Shown here: positions 45,765-56,205 of the stretch, one piece after another
Layout: each line of letters opens with the position of its first letter
Numbering within the stretch: position 1 is the first letter of the stretch
DNA from: Kalaharituber pfeilii
Lineage: Eukaryota > Ascomycota > Pezizomycetes > Pezizales > Pezizaceae
Reading direction: 5' to 3'
Assembly: GCA_015179045.1 (NCBI GenBank)
Contig: WHUZ01000033.1
Coordinates: 124,001 to 188,000 of the forward strand
Length of the DNA stretch: 64,000 nucleotides
The notes under the pieces: generated by a model
Seen by the model: only the letters and a program-made list of their open reading frames with translations
What the model was told of the DNA's origin: nothing
The model's database searches: none
Position numbers and translations under genes: made by a program

Positions 45765-46626
45765 TTATTGTCCGTACTGCTGTGGAGGGGGAGATTGCTG
45801 CCATTGCGGTGGTGGCGGACCCTGTACGTATTGCACTGGGGTCGGAGTGCTCTCTGGGTACACTGGGGTTTGGGTTGGCTGGGGGTATTGCTGAGGAGTA
45901 GACTGCACCCCCTGGACTCTGTTCATCTCATGGTTCTGGCCCTTCTCTGGAAAACCGAATTGAGAGAGATGTTGATTTTGGGGGTCATGGCGGTGCCTAT
46001 GGAGGCGCATAGCGAACGTGACGAAGGTGACGATCCAGAGAACCCTGCGATACCGATAGTCTTAGTATATAGATTCTAAGAGCTCTGGGGGGCTCCCTGG
46101 AAAGAGAGATAGGGGCGAGAAACCTACCACATAACCGCACCGAACGCTGCACCTGCAGCGGTGGTAGCCCATTTGCTGTACGTCTTGCCCTTGACGTGCT
46201 CGAAATATATACTATTTGCAGAGGACCATGCCGCCAGTGAAGCCCATCCGCCAAGCCAGAAGATAGTCGTGACAATTTCCAGCACAAGATGTCCCCACAT
46301 GTTGTACGCGATAGGGAACCATAGTGGCGTACCGACGAGATACCCAAGGACCAGAAGCGTCCACACACACTGTATGTTTTCATCCCCATGTTATTAAATC
46401 ATTATCTTCTTTTGTGATTCATCAGTTCAGAGACGAAGACAGGAAAGCTCACATCGAAAACAACGAATGCCAATGGGCCCTGATCAAAATAGGTCCAAGC
46501 CACACTGCTAGTGTCGAGCGAGAAGCCGACAAGAGCCATGATGAGAATCGCTAATACCAGCTGCACGATCCTGACAATCAAGACATATTGTGGCATAGCC
46601 ACAATATGCGCCGTGGAGTCCGACAT
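45765..46626 (-). CDS. MARVEL-like four-helix membrane protein (three exons)
   Basis: Exons 46626-46453, 46369-46128 and 46044-45765 give 231 aa; introns of 83 bp each begin GTGAGC and GTAGGT and end ACATACAG and TATCGCAG. Four hydrophobic segments are seen: VLIVRIVQLVLAILIMALVG, TLLVLGYLVGTPLWFPIAYN, LVLEIVTTIFWLGGWASLAA and, across the last junction, TTAAGAAFGAVMWVLWIVTF. The spacing, with a Trp-rich third segment and a short polar loop between helices 3 and 4 (SIYFEHVKGKTYSKW), fits fungal MARVEL-domain proteins. A cytosolic tail of about 70 residues is rich in Pro and Gln (PPPPQWQQSPPPQQYGQ). Such proteins organise membrane domains; the specific role is unknown. The upstream region is GC-rich with short GGGCTGGGCAGT repeats. 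Confidence 0.88.
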
Positions 46627-48700
46627 TGTTTTACCTTACTTTAGTAGATACGTACTCGTACTCAACCGAAGGTCGAGAGATGAAGTGATGTGGTGTGGTT
46701 GTTTTAACTGTGCCTGGCTGCGGATGCAGTTGAGTGGTGTCCAGCGGCGTCGAGAGGTTGAGGAGGAGGAGGAGGTTGCGAGGCGGGTTGTAGGTAGGTT
46801 GCAGGCGGGGACAGCTTTCTCTTAAGGCGGTGGGGTCTGGTGGTACAGCGGGTGGGCGCTGGTGGTACAAAGCCAGGCTGGGCGGCTGGGCGGCTGGGCT
46901 GGGCAGTGGGCTGGGCAGTGGCCTGGTGACAAGAGTGCGTTCGCGGGGGCGGGGGGCACCCATGCGCAGCACGAGCACAGCCCCGCCGCGCCTTCAGATT
47001 TGTCTTAGGCCGCGATAAAGCAGGCAGGTCTGGGTCGTGCCGCCTGCTCTGAGAGTTATGCATTCGAATGGGGGCATCTCCAACCTCCCGCTCCCGATGG
47101 CCTCCCGCTGAGCCTCGCTGCGCACCCATCGCCCCATTATCCTCATGCATGTAACGTGATGTCTACAACTAGCGGCTGCAACAAGTCCTGCCAAGGGTTA
47201 GGTAAACATTTTGGTTTGGGATTCTCATCGGCCTTTACACTGCATCCGGGGAAAAACGAGGGCCTACTTTCTTTTCTCTTTTTTTTCCCCGTCAACAGAT
47301 TGCATCCTCCTTTTGCCGAGGGCTCCTCGCAAAAATGGATGGTTTGCGGTTAACTACGTGAAGCACAAATGCGTCACGTAAGTACTCTGAAGAGAAAGGT
47401 TTGTGTCACACAGCTAGGGCTTACCTAGTACTATACGCTAGGATAAGACTAGGGAACGGGCCAATTGGTGCGGCAAACATCAAGGACTCTCTAAGTACGA
47501 GTACACGGCGTTCAGTTCATACTCTTCCCAGTATGAGGAACAATTACGTGTAGGCTGCGGCTGCGCATGCCAATATCCTCCCATTAGCTTAAGCGCCCCT
47601 GTACGGACTTGATTATAAAGAGATGATGGAGTAGAGTTAGACGAGAGAATTCCTCGTGAAGATGCCTTTTCGACACCCCCTCATGCACTAGGTGGTGATT
47701 GGCGCACTCGGCATTGCATCCACCCTTGCACTCGCTTGAGGTAGGATCCTAGTGAAACCTGCCGATCAAATGCATCCTTGCACAAACTGGTTAGGAAGAA
47801 AGCATTGCATTACGGTTAGTCTCGCACCCATTTATGGTCCTCTGAATGTTTGTTGTCCATCGAATGATCCTATGGTACTGTAGTTGCTGACCAAAGTACT
47901 TGAAAGTTAAGTCCAAGAGAAGAAAAGCCCTATCCGACAATGTGAGAAATTTAAACGAGAACAGCTATGATAGTCAAGTCATTTTTGTCTTTATCACGAG
48001 ACAGCCTGCAGTATGAATAGTTTCTCCACTTGCAAATCTTTACTTGTTGTCAATGATCGGCTAAGAGCATGCATGGGGGGTAGCTTGTATATTTTTCTAA
48101 ACCTTTGTCCCCAAATGGGGAGTCATAACAAGCTTGGGACCGCAGCCACTCTCATCGCACTAATTTGGGGATTATGATACTAGTACTGCCATAATTGTGG
48201 GGCTGAGTGTTGTCTCAATGACTATGTTCGCTGGGTGAGAAGGGGTTAAAATAGGTTGCGCCAGATGCTGCCCGCCAGTGTGAGACAACAGGAAAGCTTG
48301 CCCACACCCTACTTACGAGACTAACCCACACCTACCTTCTCAATCTCTGTCAGAAATAAAGCTTCTATTTTTTTTTCGTGCCAGCCAGATGAATCATTCC
48401 GACGTTGGTGTGCCCAATCTCGAATCTATATCTGTATGGAGTCCGCGTACAAGGGACCACTTGTGACCGAATTTATGGACTTAAACTTGACACACTACTT
48501 CATTACCCAGCCACATCTGATTAAGAAATAAACAATGTAGATATGTACTATTTCACCTGCTCTACAACGCTTCATTGTCCAAATCTAGAAATATTAAGGT
48601 GATGTTGAGTAGTAGAGGATTGAAACTTTGGAATTTATATAAAGCACCTTGGAGAAGTAACATGCCAAGTTCGCAGTTTGTACTAGTGTGAGAATAAAAC
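46627..48700. other. Promoter side of the MARVEL-like gene and gene-free DNA
   Basis: 46830-47130 is GC-rich with short repeats (GGCGGCTGGGC, GGGCTGGGCAGT) just upstream of the minus-strand gene. Beyond that, no frame has recognisable content. Confidence 0.4.
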
Positions 48701-48769
48701 TTACTATATATACAGAAATGATCTACCTAATTCTTCTATGGCTTTTATACACGTTCAGTAAACTCTTTT

Positions 48770-49415
48770 GTACCATATGTACAACCATCCCTATATGCCT
48801 CGATAGTGCATAACCTTCTTTTTAAAGAAACCCATTAATAGTAATATCAGAAACAGAATTAAGAGATACAAGAATTATTAATTGTAAAGCATTAAGATTA
48901 TGCTCACAAGGATTGCTTACATAACATTCTTCACTTTCACTATATACAAATGGTCCAAAAATGCCCTCCTCTACTGCAACTAGTTCTGAAGTTTCCGGTT
49001 CCACAGTTACTCTTCTTTTCGCTTCCCTAGCAAGCAAGGTGGCTTTTCTTTTCTTTTTCTTGTCTCTATACCTTGTACTATGATATTAGCTCATTCCTTA
49101 CCTAAAGAAGCTATAGGGCAGGCTATACACACCTTTGGTGACGTAACTCAAGTTATCTGATGCAAAATATCCGTTTCGATGTCAAAATATCAGGTGCGGA
49201 ATCCCCTGAGAAGATCGCCGAAAAGAGGCTACCATGTAATTTGCATATCAGTCAGTAATCCGGCGAATGTGCAGTGACCCGTCAGAAGTCTTGGGGATTG
49301 GGCTGCATGATACACTTACCCCAATATTGCCTAATGTCCAAGACTTTTGACGGGTCACTGTATCATAAAAGGTGGTCCCTTATAGGTGGGTTCCACCATA
49401 CTTTAGAGGGGTAAA
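48770..49415 (-). mobile_element. Degenerate relative of the 41.2-kb TIR element
   Basis: The inverse of TATGGTGGAACCCACCTATA, then AGGGACCACC, ends at 49413-49415 and matches the 41.2-kb terminus with a few changes. On the same strand a 71-codon frame (48822-49037) ends ECYVSNPCEHNLNALQL with a later SVSD, paralleling ECLTCNNCEYNFEALRL with SVSD in the other element. Downstream both share TTATGCAC and ATATAGRGATGGTTGT. The second terminus was not found. A separate 89-bp MITE lies inside. Confidence 0.6.
49272..49360. mobile_element. 89-bp foldback MITE, Tc1/mariner-like
   Basis: CAGTGACCCGTCAGAAGTCT then TGG (49272-49294) is matched by its inverse at 49338-49360 with one mismatch; weaker pairing continues inward. 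It is flanked by TG on the left and TA on the right, compatible with a TA duplication with one transition. It has no coding capacity. Confidence 0.8.
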
Positions 49416-50068
49416 GAGCACGAGAACTGAGTAAATTGGGTGAACATTCCCTTACCCCCCCGGTCTCAACTGTAGTGATGGCAAGCACGTCAACACGGCC
49501 TGACACCAGTTTCTTCGGTAGATACGTTACCACATTCAACCGAAGTTACCTTTCTTGAAGCAGCGAAAGCGTTGAAATTACCTGTGTGTGTGTGCCCTCT
49601 GATATAGTGTACCGTGGCCTTGGGAATGCCCCTTGAGAGCGGGCCGCTGTGTATGGATCGCGTTCAGTGTATAAAGCGCATGCCTTGGCGAAGTCGGATA
49701 AAAAGATGACTATCCATATGCTAATCAATATTCAGCAGATGTGCTGTGATGCTTCACTAGATTGTCTATCAGAATAAGGAGGAAACTAACTCACCAGTGG
49801 GGTGACGACGACGGAATGGGTAAAGGAAAACTTGGCATGGAAGGCACGTGGAGATGAGGGCAGCACGTGAGGCGATACCATATGCAAATAGACTTTGTGC
49901 ACTGTAGCTCATACAATCTCTTCTCTTCTTTTTGCATCCATGTTTTCGCACTCACACTTGCATGTGGTCGTACGTTCGTTCCGCCAGTTCTCACTGCTCC
50001 GGTCCTTCGAAAGGCAGCAGTGGATACTACCTGTCTATCTTACAACAGAAATGCCTCTTTACCAGATA

Positions 50069-50156
50069 ATCACTTGCCAACCTCGCCATAGCCCAGAGGG
50101 CGGCATGCGAGTAATGATATAAAAAAAAAAAAAAAAAAAAAAAAATCACTTGCCAA
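50069..50156 (+). mobile_element. Family A LINE micro-insertion, 64 bp, 12-bp TSD
   Basis: ATCACTTGCCAA at 50069-50080 is repeated at 50145-50156. The insert is exactly 40 bp (CCTCGCCATAGCCCAGAGGG, then CGGCATGCGAGTAATGATAT) plus 24 A. This is the cleanest copy and defines the family A 3' end. Confidence 0.92.
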
Positions 50157-51512
50157 ATGTCATGATAGCAGGTAGTTGAATTGGATTGAACGATCGGCTA
50201 TGATCGGGCCATCTGTTACATTGAAAATATCAAAAGCGATAATATCTTAATGGATTTTCATGTTTCTCTTGTAAGTTGAGTTTTCTTCCCCCCATTCAAC
50301 TTTTTAGCATCACGGAGATAGTTGTATTTGTGAAGCTCACCTATTTGGAACCCTTGGAACGGCATAGGGAATTGAATTCAAGCCTCTAATACAGCGAAAT
50401 ATGACGGGAGAAACCTTACCATCGCTGAAACACGCTTATGCAAATTCATAGCCCGCTCGATGCACTCTACATGCATTGTCTTAAATTCACATCTTCGACT
50501 AGCACTTCGAGAAATTGAAGTCAGGCTTTTAGGCAAACAATCAGATGGGGAAAATGGAGGATGTCACTGGTCCCAAAGCCGGCATGAAACGTTGGGAGGG
50601 TTTCACAAGTGACGTCGTTTCTTAGTGGCAAGCTCAACCACAAAGAACAGTGTCGATACTCCAAGGGCATGACGCATTTGGTCACAATTGGGTTGCTGGA
50701 ATGATCCATATGGTCACTGGAATACCGGAGTGAATCCTTAATGATCTCCAGTGATGTGCTAAATTTTTTGCAAGTTCAGGCAGTGCTAGATAATATGTCG
50801 CGTTATGGACTCTATTCGGGCTCTAGGCTGCTGTTGTACGAATTGGTAGCCAGTAGTGCTTGTTCGAACTAGTTGCACACTATCCACGATGCCACCATCG
50901 TACTGTGAGAGGTTTTGAGTTCGAGTGGATTTCTAGGAGCATATGTGTCACGAGAAGTGCAGGTTAAGCGGAGGTTGCATGGGTTACATTGTGGGCCATG
51001 ATCGCATTACCTGAATGGGGAATGCAGGCTTGAAGCTGGTGTTATCTGAAAAGGTAACCAGGGACCTGTGGATCTCGTTACTCCTATCTTTCTTCTGATT
51101 TTTGCTTTCGTTCTTCCCTCATTTGACCCATTGCTGTCTTCTCTGAAGGGAGAAACTGCTGAGTTATAACTTAGACTGTCCTGTATTTACTACACAATAC
51201 AGATGTTTTGGGGCCTCGACCGTTTACAACATCGTCCATATAGAAGCCCTTATTTCTGTAGCTCAGACATTGGCTATACTCATCAATCAATAGCCTAGGA
51301 GACGTCCGAGTCAGTAGGTATCTATGTATAGAGTGTCATGTGTGCGGTGGAAGATGGCCGAACGAACCTCATACCTGCCTGCAGCCTCGTAAACGGCACA
51401 TAATTGTGACTCTTCACTGTGAGCTTAGTAGATTCAGCCGATAAAGGTCGCCAAAAGAGTTGAGTGTTGAATGTGGTACATATGCTCCCTCTGGTTTCTA
51501 ACGCCCTCGGCC

Positions 51513-51960
51513 TTTTTTTTTTTTTTTTTTTATTTCATTACTCGTATGCTGCCCCGAGGGCTATGGCGAGGTTACTAAGGTAAGAGACAGGGAAATAGTA
51601 GGTACATGAATTAGGAAATAGATAGGTGTGTAGGAAATGATCTTATGGTCTTCCTGCCCATATAAGCATGTTCGCCAGCTCGTCCTCCCCTGTCTCCCCC
51701 CTGGCTGCCTTGATTTTGTCCACCCCCAGGCCACTTTTGGCCCCAGATCCTGCATTCTCCCCATATGTGTTCTCTGGTCTCTTCTGCTTCCCCGCACCAT
51801 CGACATTCCGGAGATTCTGTCTTCTGAATTCTGAACTTCCATGACCTTAGACCTTTCCCGCCCAACAATCCTGCTGTCAGTGTTCCTAGGCGTTGCAGTG
51901 GCCTGTAGCCAACGCCCTCCGCTTAGGCACCCAAAATGCAGCACACTTTGCAATTAAGTC
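51513..51960 (-). mobile_element. 5'-truncated Tad-like LINE fragment with zinc knuckle and family A end
   Basis: On the minus strand the frame MLGGKGLRSWKF leads to SPECRWCGEAEETREHIWGEC (51752-51805), a CCHC knuckle typical of the C-terminus of Tad/I-type LINE proteins. About 180 bp further it ends in the family A hairpin (CTCGCCATAGCCCTCGGGGC, then AGCATACGAGTAATGAAAT) and about 20 A. It ties the short family A copies to an autonomous LINE lineage. No reverse transcriptase domain remains. Confidence 0.8.
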
Positions 51961-52030
51961 TGGTCACGAGGCTATAGTGGAATAGGAGAGCAAGCGACAG
52001 GAGGCCACAGAGGTAAATCTCAGTGTTAAC

Positions 52031-52078
52031 ACCGCCCTGCCATGGCGAACAGCTGAAAGCGGGGTTATGTGATATATA
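52031..52078 (+). mobile_element. Family B 3' end without poly(A)
   Basis: CCCTGCCATGGCGAACAGCT then GAAAGCGGGGTTATGTGATA matches the family B end at 38326 and 62736 with a few transitions. No poly(A) follows, so it is decayed or internal to a longer repeat. Confidence 0.55.
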
Positions 52079-52344
52079 AAGGCATTGACACCAGATCGCT
52101 TGCCCTCACCAATGCTTGGCGAGGTACGTGACCATGGTGCCCGGATTAGGAGATTTATGTGTGCTGAGGCGTACCTAGGGAATAACAACTATAATTCGAC
52201 ATACAGTATGTCGAAGGGCTCTAAACCTGAATGACCGGAATCGTTCGTACTATAGAAACTACCTTGGTGTAGTGATACTTCTTTTCCTCTAACAAGTTGC
52301 ACTCCTAAATATTAGCTGAAGTATAGTGTGAATGGGTACGAGGC

Positions 52345-52447
52345 TAAGCATAAATGCTTAAATAAAAACCTCGCCATAGCCCTCTGGGCGGCCTGCGAGT
52401 ATTGATATAAAAAAAAAAAAAAAAAAAAAATAAGCATAAATGCGTAA
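52345..52447 (+). mobile_element. Family A LINE micro-insertion with 17-bp TSD
   Basis: TAAGCATAAATGCTTAA at 52345-52361 and TAAGCATAAATGCGTAA at 52431-52447 differ at one base. The insert has 7 extra bases (ATAAAAA), the hairpin CCTCGCCATAGCCCTCTGGG then CGGCCTGCGAGTATTGATAT, and about 23 A. Confidence 0.88.
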
Positions 52448-52975
52448 GGCCAGTTCAATGAAAAACGCTTAATAATATTACTACCTTCACGGTTCTAATT
52501 TCTGGAAGAATAGACTACTTGGAAGCTTTTTGTCTACTAACTGAGATAAATAACTGCAATTAGGGGATAAATTGGGGATTTCCTCTGCTAAGTTCAAACA
52601 TTTGAGGACTTATGAAACCTGACTTTTGGAAGCAGTGAATGCAGTGAAACTCTAGCTTGACTGGAAGCGCGCTAATCTCGTTCATCTTTGAATCCCATTC
52701 AACTCGTTACCAGGACTCCCATCGCTGAGTTCATGCCAATTCAAGCTATAAGCGTTCTGTCTCTTACATCACCCCTTGCCGTTCAAACGAAGCTGCTAGG
52801 ACGTTGGCAAGACAGTTAGGATAATTTGTCATTTGCAGTTACCCTGAGTCATGTGCCTGTTAGAATGCACCGAGCTCTGGTTTGGTTATCATCTCAACAA
52901 TTGTGCATGAAAACGCATCTATTTTGCAAGCACCGACCTGAGGCCGGCTTAAGGTTAGGATACTCTAACCTCCCC

Positions 52976-53650
52976 CTTTCTTTTTTTCTTTTCTTTTTAT
53001 TTTATTTATTTTTTTTTTTAATATCAGTACTCGCATGCCGCCCTGAGGGCTATGGCGAGATTTTTGTCATCATTGCTCGTATGCCGCCCTGCGGGTCATG
53101 ACGAAATTAATCACAAAGGGAATAAAAATAGGAACCCAGAAATAAGGGAAGATTATCTCTCTATCCACCTCAGCAGTTCCACCACGGGGTCCCCTTCACC
53201 CTCTCTTGCCGCTGGGGACCTATATATCGCTTCCAGCTCTCCTGGCTACTTCCTCCTCCATACATCGCGCCTGGTCCAAATGTGTATCGCCGTCTCCTCC
53301 TCCCGTACCATCCGCATTCCGAGCTGCCTGCCTGCCCTACTTTATTCCTCCAGCCCTTCAGGCCTTTTCCTCCTAAAAGACCTGCCAAGGTGCGAACCAA
53401 ACCACCCAATCTCTGCAACGGTCTGCAAACCAGGTCCAGTCTGTTCCTTTCCTGGGCTCGCTGTGCTCTGGCTGCCGTGCGTATCCCTGCTTCCGTAACT
53501 GCGTCATCCTGGTATGTAGGGTAAGAAGGTCCCTATCTTTGAAGCCCTGTCGGCCTCTTCGTTGCCTCTCAGCCCCTTGTGTCCTTTTACGGTGCGTTGC
53601 TACTGGTTTCATGTGCTGCCCTGGAGCTGGTAACGAGAGTACCCCTGCTG
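52976..53650 (-). mobile_element. Tad-like LINE remnant with RNase H motif, zinc knuckle and two tandem family A ends
   Basis: Read on the minus strand: near 53545-53600 GHKGLRGNEEADRAS, the RNase H motif of LINEs, then LLGGKGLKGWRNK and SSECGWYG followed after a frameshift by EEETAIHIW, the zinc knuckle. Next come a family A-like hairpin at 53060-53107, a second family A hairpin at 53022-53059 and a long A-rich tail. Frameshifts and stops make it non-functional. The doubled end suggests insertion of a new copy right at an older 3' end. Confidence 0.75.
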
Positions 53651-53761
53651 AACTATGACGATGCACGGATAGCGTGCGTGAAAGAAACAAGTATGTATGT
53701 ACAAATGCCCGCCTCCACAACCTCCTTGAGTTCGTGCCCCTTTCCCTCCTTACGACACCGG

Positions 53762-53815
53762 CCATAGCCCCCACGGCGGCACGCGATCACTGATATTAAA
53801 AAAAAGAAAAAAAAG
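53762..53815 (+). mobile_element. Family A LINE 3' end inside LINE debris
   Basis: GGCCATAGCCCCCACGGCGG, then CACGCGATCACTGATATT and a tail of A with one G. It lies in opposite orientation within the LINE remnant at 52.98-54.35 kb. No clear target duplication. Confidence 0.6.
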
Positions 53816-53819
53816 GCTC

Positions 53820-54350
53820 GCTTGTACTGCCCCCCTTTGTCACCTGGTAGGACAGCTAAGAGCCTGCCTTTGCTGCCTGACCATCCTCTCCTCTCGTGCC
53901 GTCCATGCCATTGCGTCCCTTCATCCACACCATCCTTATCCTGTCCCGCCGTATCCCTCGTTGCCCTTACTAGTCGATCTGCCGCCTTGGAGGCCACCCA
54001 GGGTTTTTCCTTCCTCCTGGCTGCGAATGAGCTTCACACAATGTTGACTGATCACCAACCAAGTACGCCACTTCGCTACCAGATTCTCGATTGTTGCCGC
54101 CGCCGCCTGAACCTCCGCACCATTGAGTATAGTTCGGTCATCCCTATATAGATATATGGAGCTTTCCTGCCAACTACTTAGCTGTCTCTGGGCGTCTCCA
54201 CTCCTTCCAGCTCTGTCATGCTCCTATGACAGAACACAATTCCGTGCCTCACTTCCTCTAGCCTTTCCAGCCTCACGCGTCACAGCTCCTCTGATGTCTC
54301 ATTATCCCTCAGGAACTAATTTCACTTACTATGACCTGGAAAGCTCTTAG
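53820..54350 (-). mobile_element. Probable upstream part of the same broken LINE
   Basis: The minus strand has protein-like stretches (ASKAADRLVRATRD, NGAEVQAAAATIENLVAKWR) broken by frameshifts, directly upstream of the RNase H motif once the 53.76-kb insert is set aside. Assignment rests on position and composition; no reverse-transcriptase signature was certain. Confidence 0.35.
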
Positions 54351-55763
54351 TGCAAACTAAACTAGTACTCGAATTCTAATACATCAGCGAGTTAATATTC
54401 CCGCACTTAACAAGTACCACTTTCCCACAATCCCACAGCTTTAAAGCTCTTTCATACTGTTTGACTGACGAAGTTGCAATAGGACTTACTATAGGCATTG
54501 CATCCAATATTGACTCAATACCTAAATAACGACGTAAGCTCTCCATGAAAGCATATGCAACCTGCTCGTATTGTATATTCACTTTGTGTAAACGACCTAA
54601 TCTCCAGGAATACTTTTTTCAAACGCATTTTGATCTTATCACGGTCAATTCATGCAAATTGCCTGGCGACGACATAGTATAGTGTATAGGTGGAGAACTG
54701 TCATGAATGTTCTCATGCTCACGGCAAGAGTAGTGCTAGCGGGCAGTGTTGGCATTTCTCAAAGGCGGACTTTCGACTTTGGGCACAATAGGTGTGATAA
54801 TGGGGTATGCACATCCAATCCAACTTGAAATTTCATAATTTTATTTTGATTGAGTCTCTTTGTCAATATTAAGAATCTCAAATGACAATTTGGTCGCAAT
54901 TTTTATAGCACATTCACCGGTGCGGGATCTCTGAGGTCAAAAGAGTTGATCAACAGGGTTGTTGATGAACGGGTAATTTTGTCTTGGTTAACCCCGATAA
55001 TGTATTGACAAGACCAGTGCGCAGAAACGCTGATACCCTGTCTATTCCTGGGTATGTAGTTGTGGTCAAACATTAGGAAAGTGCGTTGACGGACGAAAAA
55101 AAAGGAGTCTGCCGAGACTAAGGAGGTTCGTAATCATGTAAGACAAATGATGCCTGTGAATTGCCGAGATGATAATCAAGGGCTCCGACGTCTGCCGGGG
55201 AATACCTCGTGCAAGATTAGGTGCCGGTGAAGGCTTCGATATGCATAGATTCAAGGATGGCCAAAAGCAGTTCGCTGCATTAATTTTTAATTCAGTGATG
55301 ATGAGGCTAATGCATCTAATCCGGTGAAAACCTATACGTTTACCGCAGTGTCGGGTCTCGCTTATGTCGGCAAAACAGATGAGCTCCGGTGAAGGCGAAT
55401 CCGAACTCACTGGCAAGAGATGATTATAAAATGGCTTCTTGAGATTACATAACTGATCTTGATAACTGCCAGCTAACCGGATAGAGTTCCTCATTTACGA
55501 GGAGAAAGTAATCAAGCAGAAGACGAGCAATACGCCATGTTAGGAATCGACGTGATTGGCACATATTATTATGTAAATGCGACTTTACGATTGGGATTGG
55601 TTGGAAGGCAACTGGTGCTTCGGCTGTCATGCCCGGTGCGGTGTAGCTGCTACCCAGCTCATGCGTCCATGTGGGTTTGCGCTTGCGTCCGTGTGAAGGT
55701 AACATTTTCTTTCTCTTCGAGATCGACAGAATTACCTCCGATGGAAAATGATATCTGAACAGC

Positions 55764-55816
55764 TCAATCTAACAAATGAAATTAAAAAAAAAAAAAAAAA
55801 AAATCAATCTAACAAA
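55764..55816 (+). mobile_element. Minimal family A insertion: 7 bp plus poly(A), 13-bp TSD
   Basis: TCAATCTAACAAA occurs at 55764-55776 and 55804-55816. Between them is only TGAAATT and about 20 A. TGAAAT is the final hexamer of one family A subtype (as at 51.5 and 58.7 kb). Confidence 0.75.
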
Positions 55817-56205
55817 ATTTTGGCATCCTCCTGGTATTTCGAATAGGTGCCATATACCGTACAGAAAACAACAAATTTCGAAAGTCTTGTTCGCTGTTTG
55901 ATCAAATACCTAAAGGTACCCGAGGAGTGGAACAGTTCAAAGGTTCCAAGACCGATTGGACACAGAATCAGGGCAGAGTACCGATATGAAGAATGAGGTT
56001 GGTTATGCTCCGTTGCGTCACTAGACACGCATCCCACAGTACAAATCCTCCATATGCTGTCTCAAATCACAACAGATCGGGTCCTGTCAACCATCTTTCA
56101 AGGTACGAATGGGAGCTCGAATATAACTGATGTTTCTAACAACTAATAGTGAGATTACATTGTGCATATCTAGTCCTTTCACTTATATTAATTGCGTGCT
56201 GGTAG

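Noticed and set aside
51500..51925. AACGCCCTC near 51500 and again near 51909 as a target duplication for the 51.5-kb LINE
   Set aside because: The second copy lies inside LINE coding sequence (in the frame reading GGRWLQ), so the match is probably chance.
54376..54582. Minus-strand frame ending CGKVVLVKCGNINSLMY
   Set aside because: Looks protein-like and may be a transposon relic, but is short and has no partner sequence in the window.
55066..55494. 142-codon minus-strand frame
   Set aside because: No recognisable motif; lies in transposon-rich DNA.
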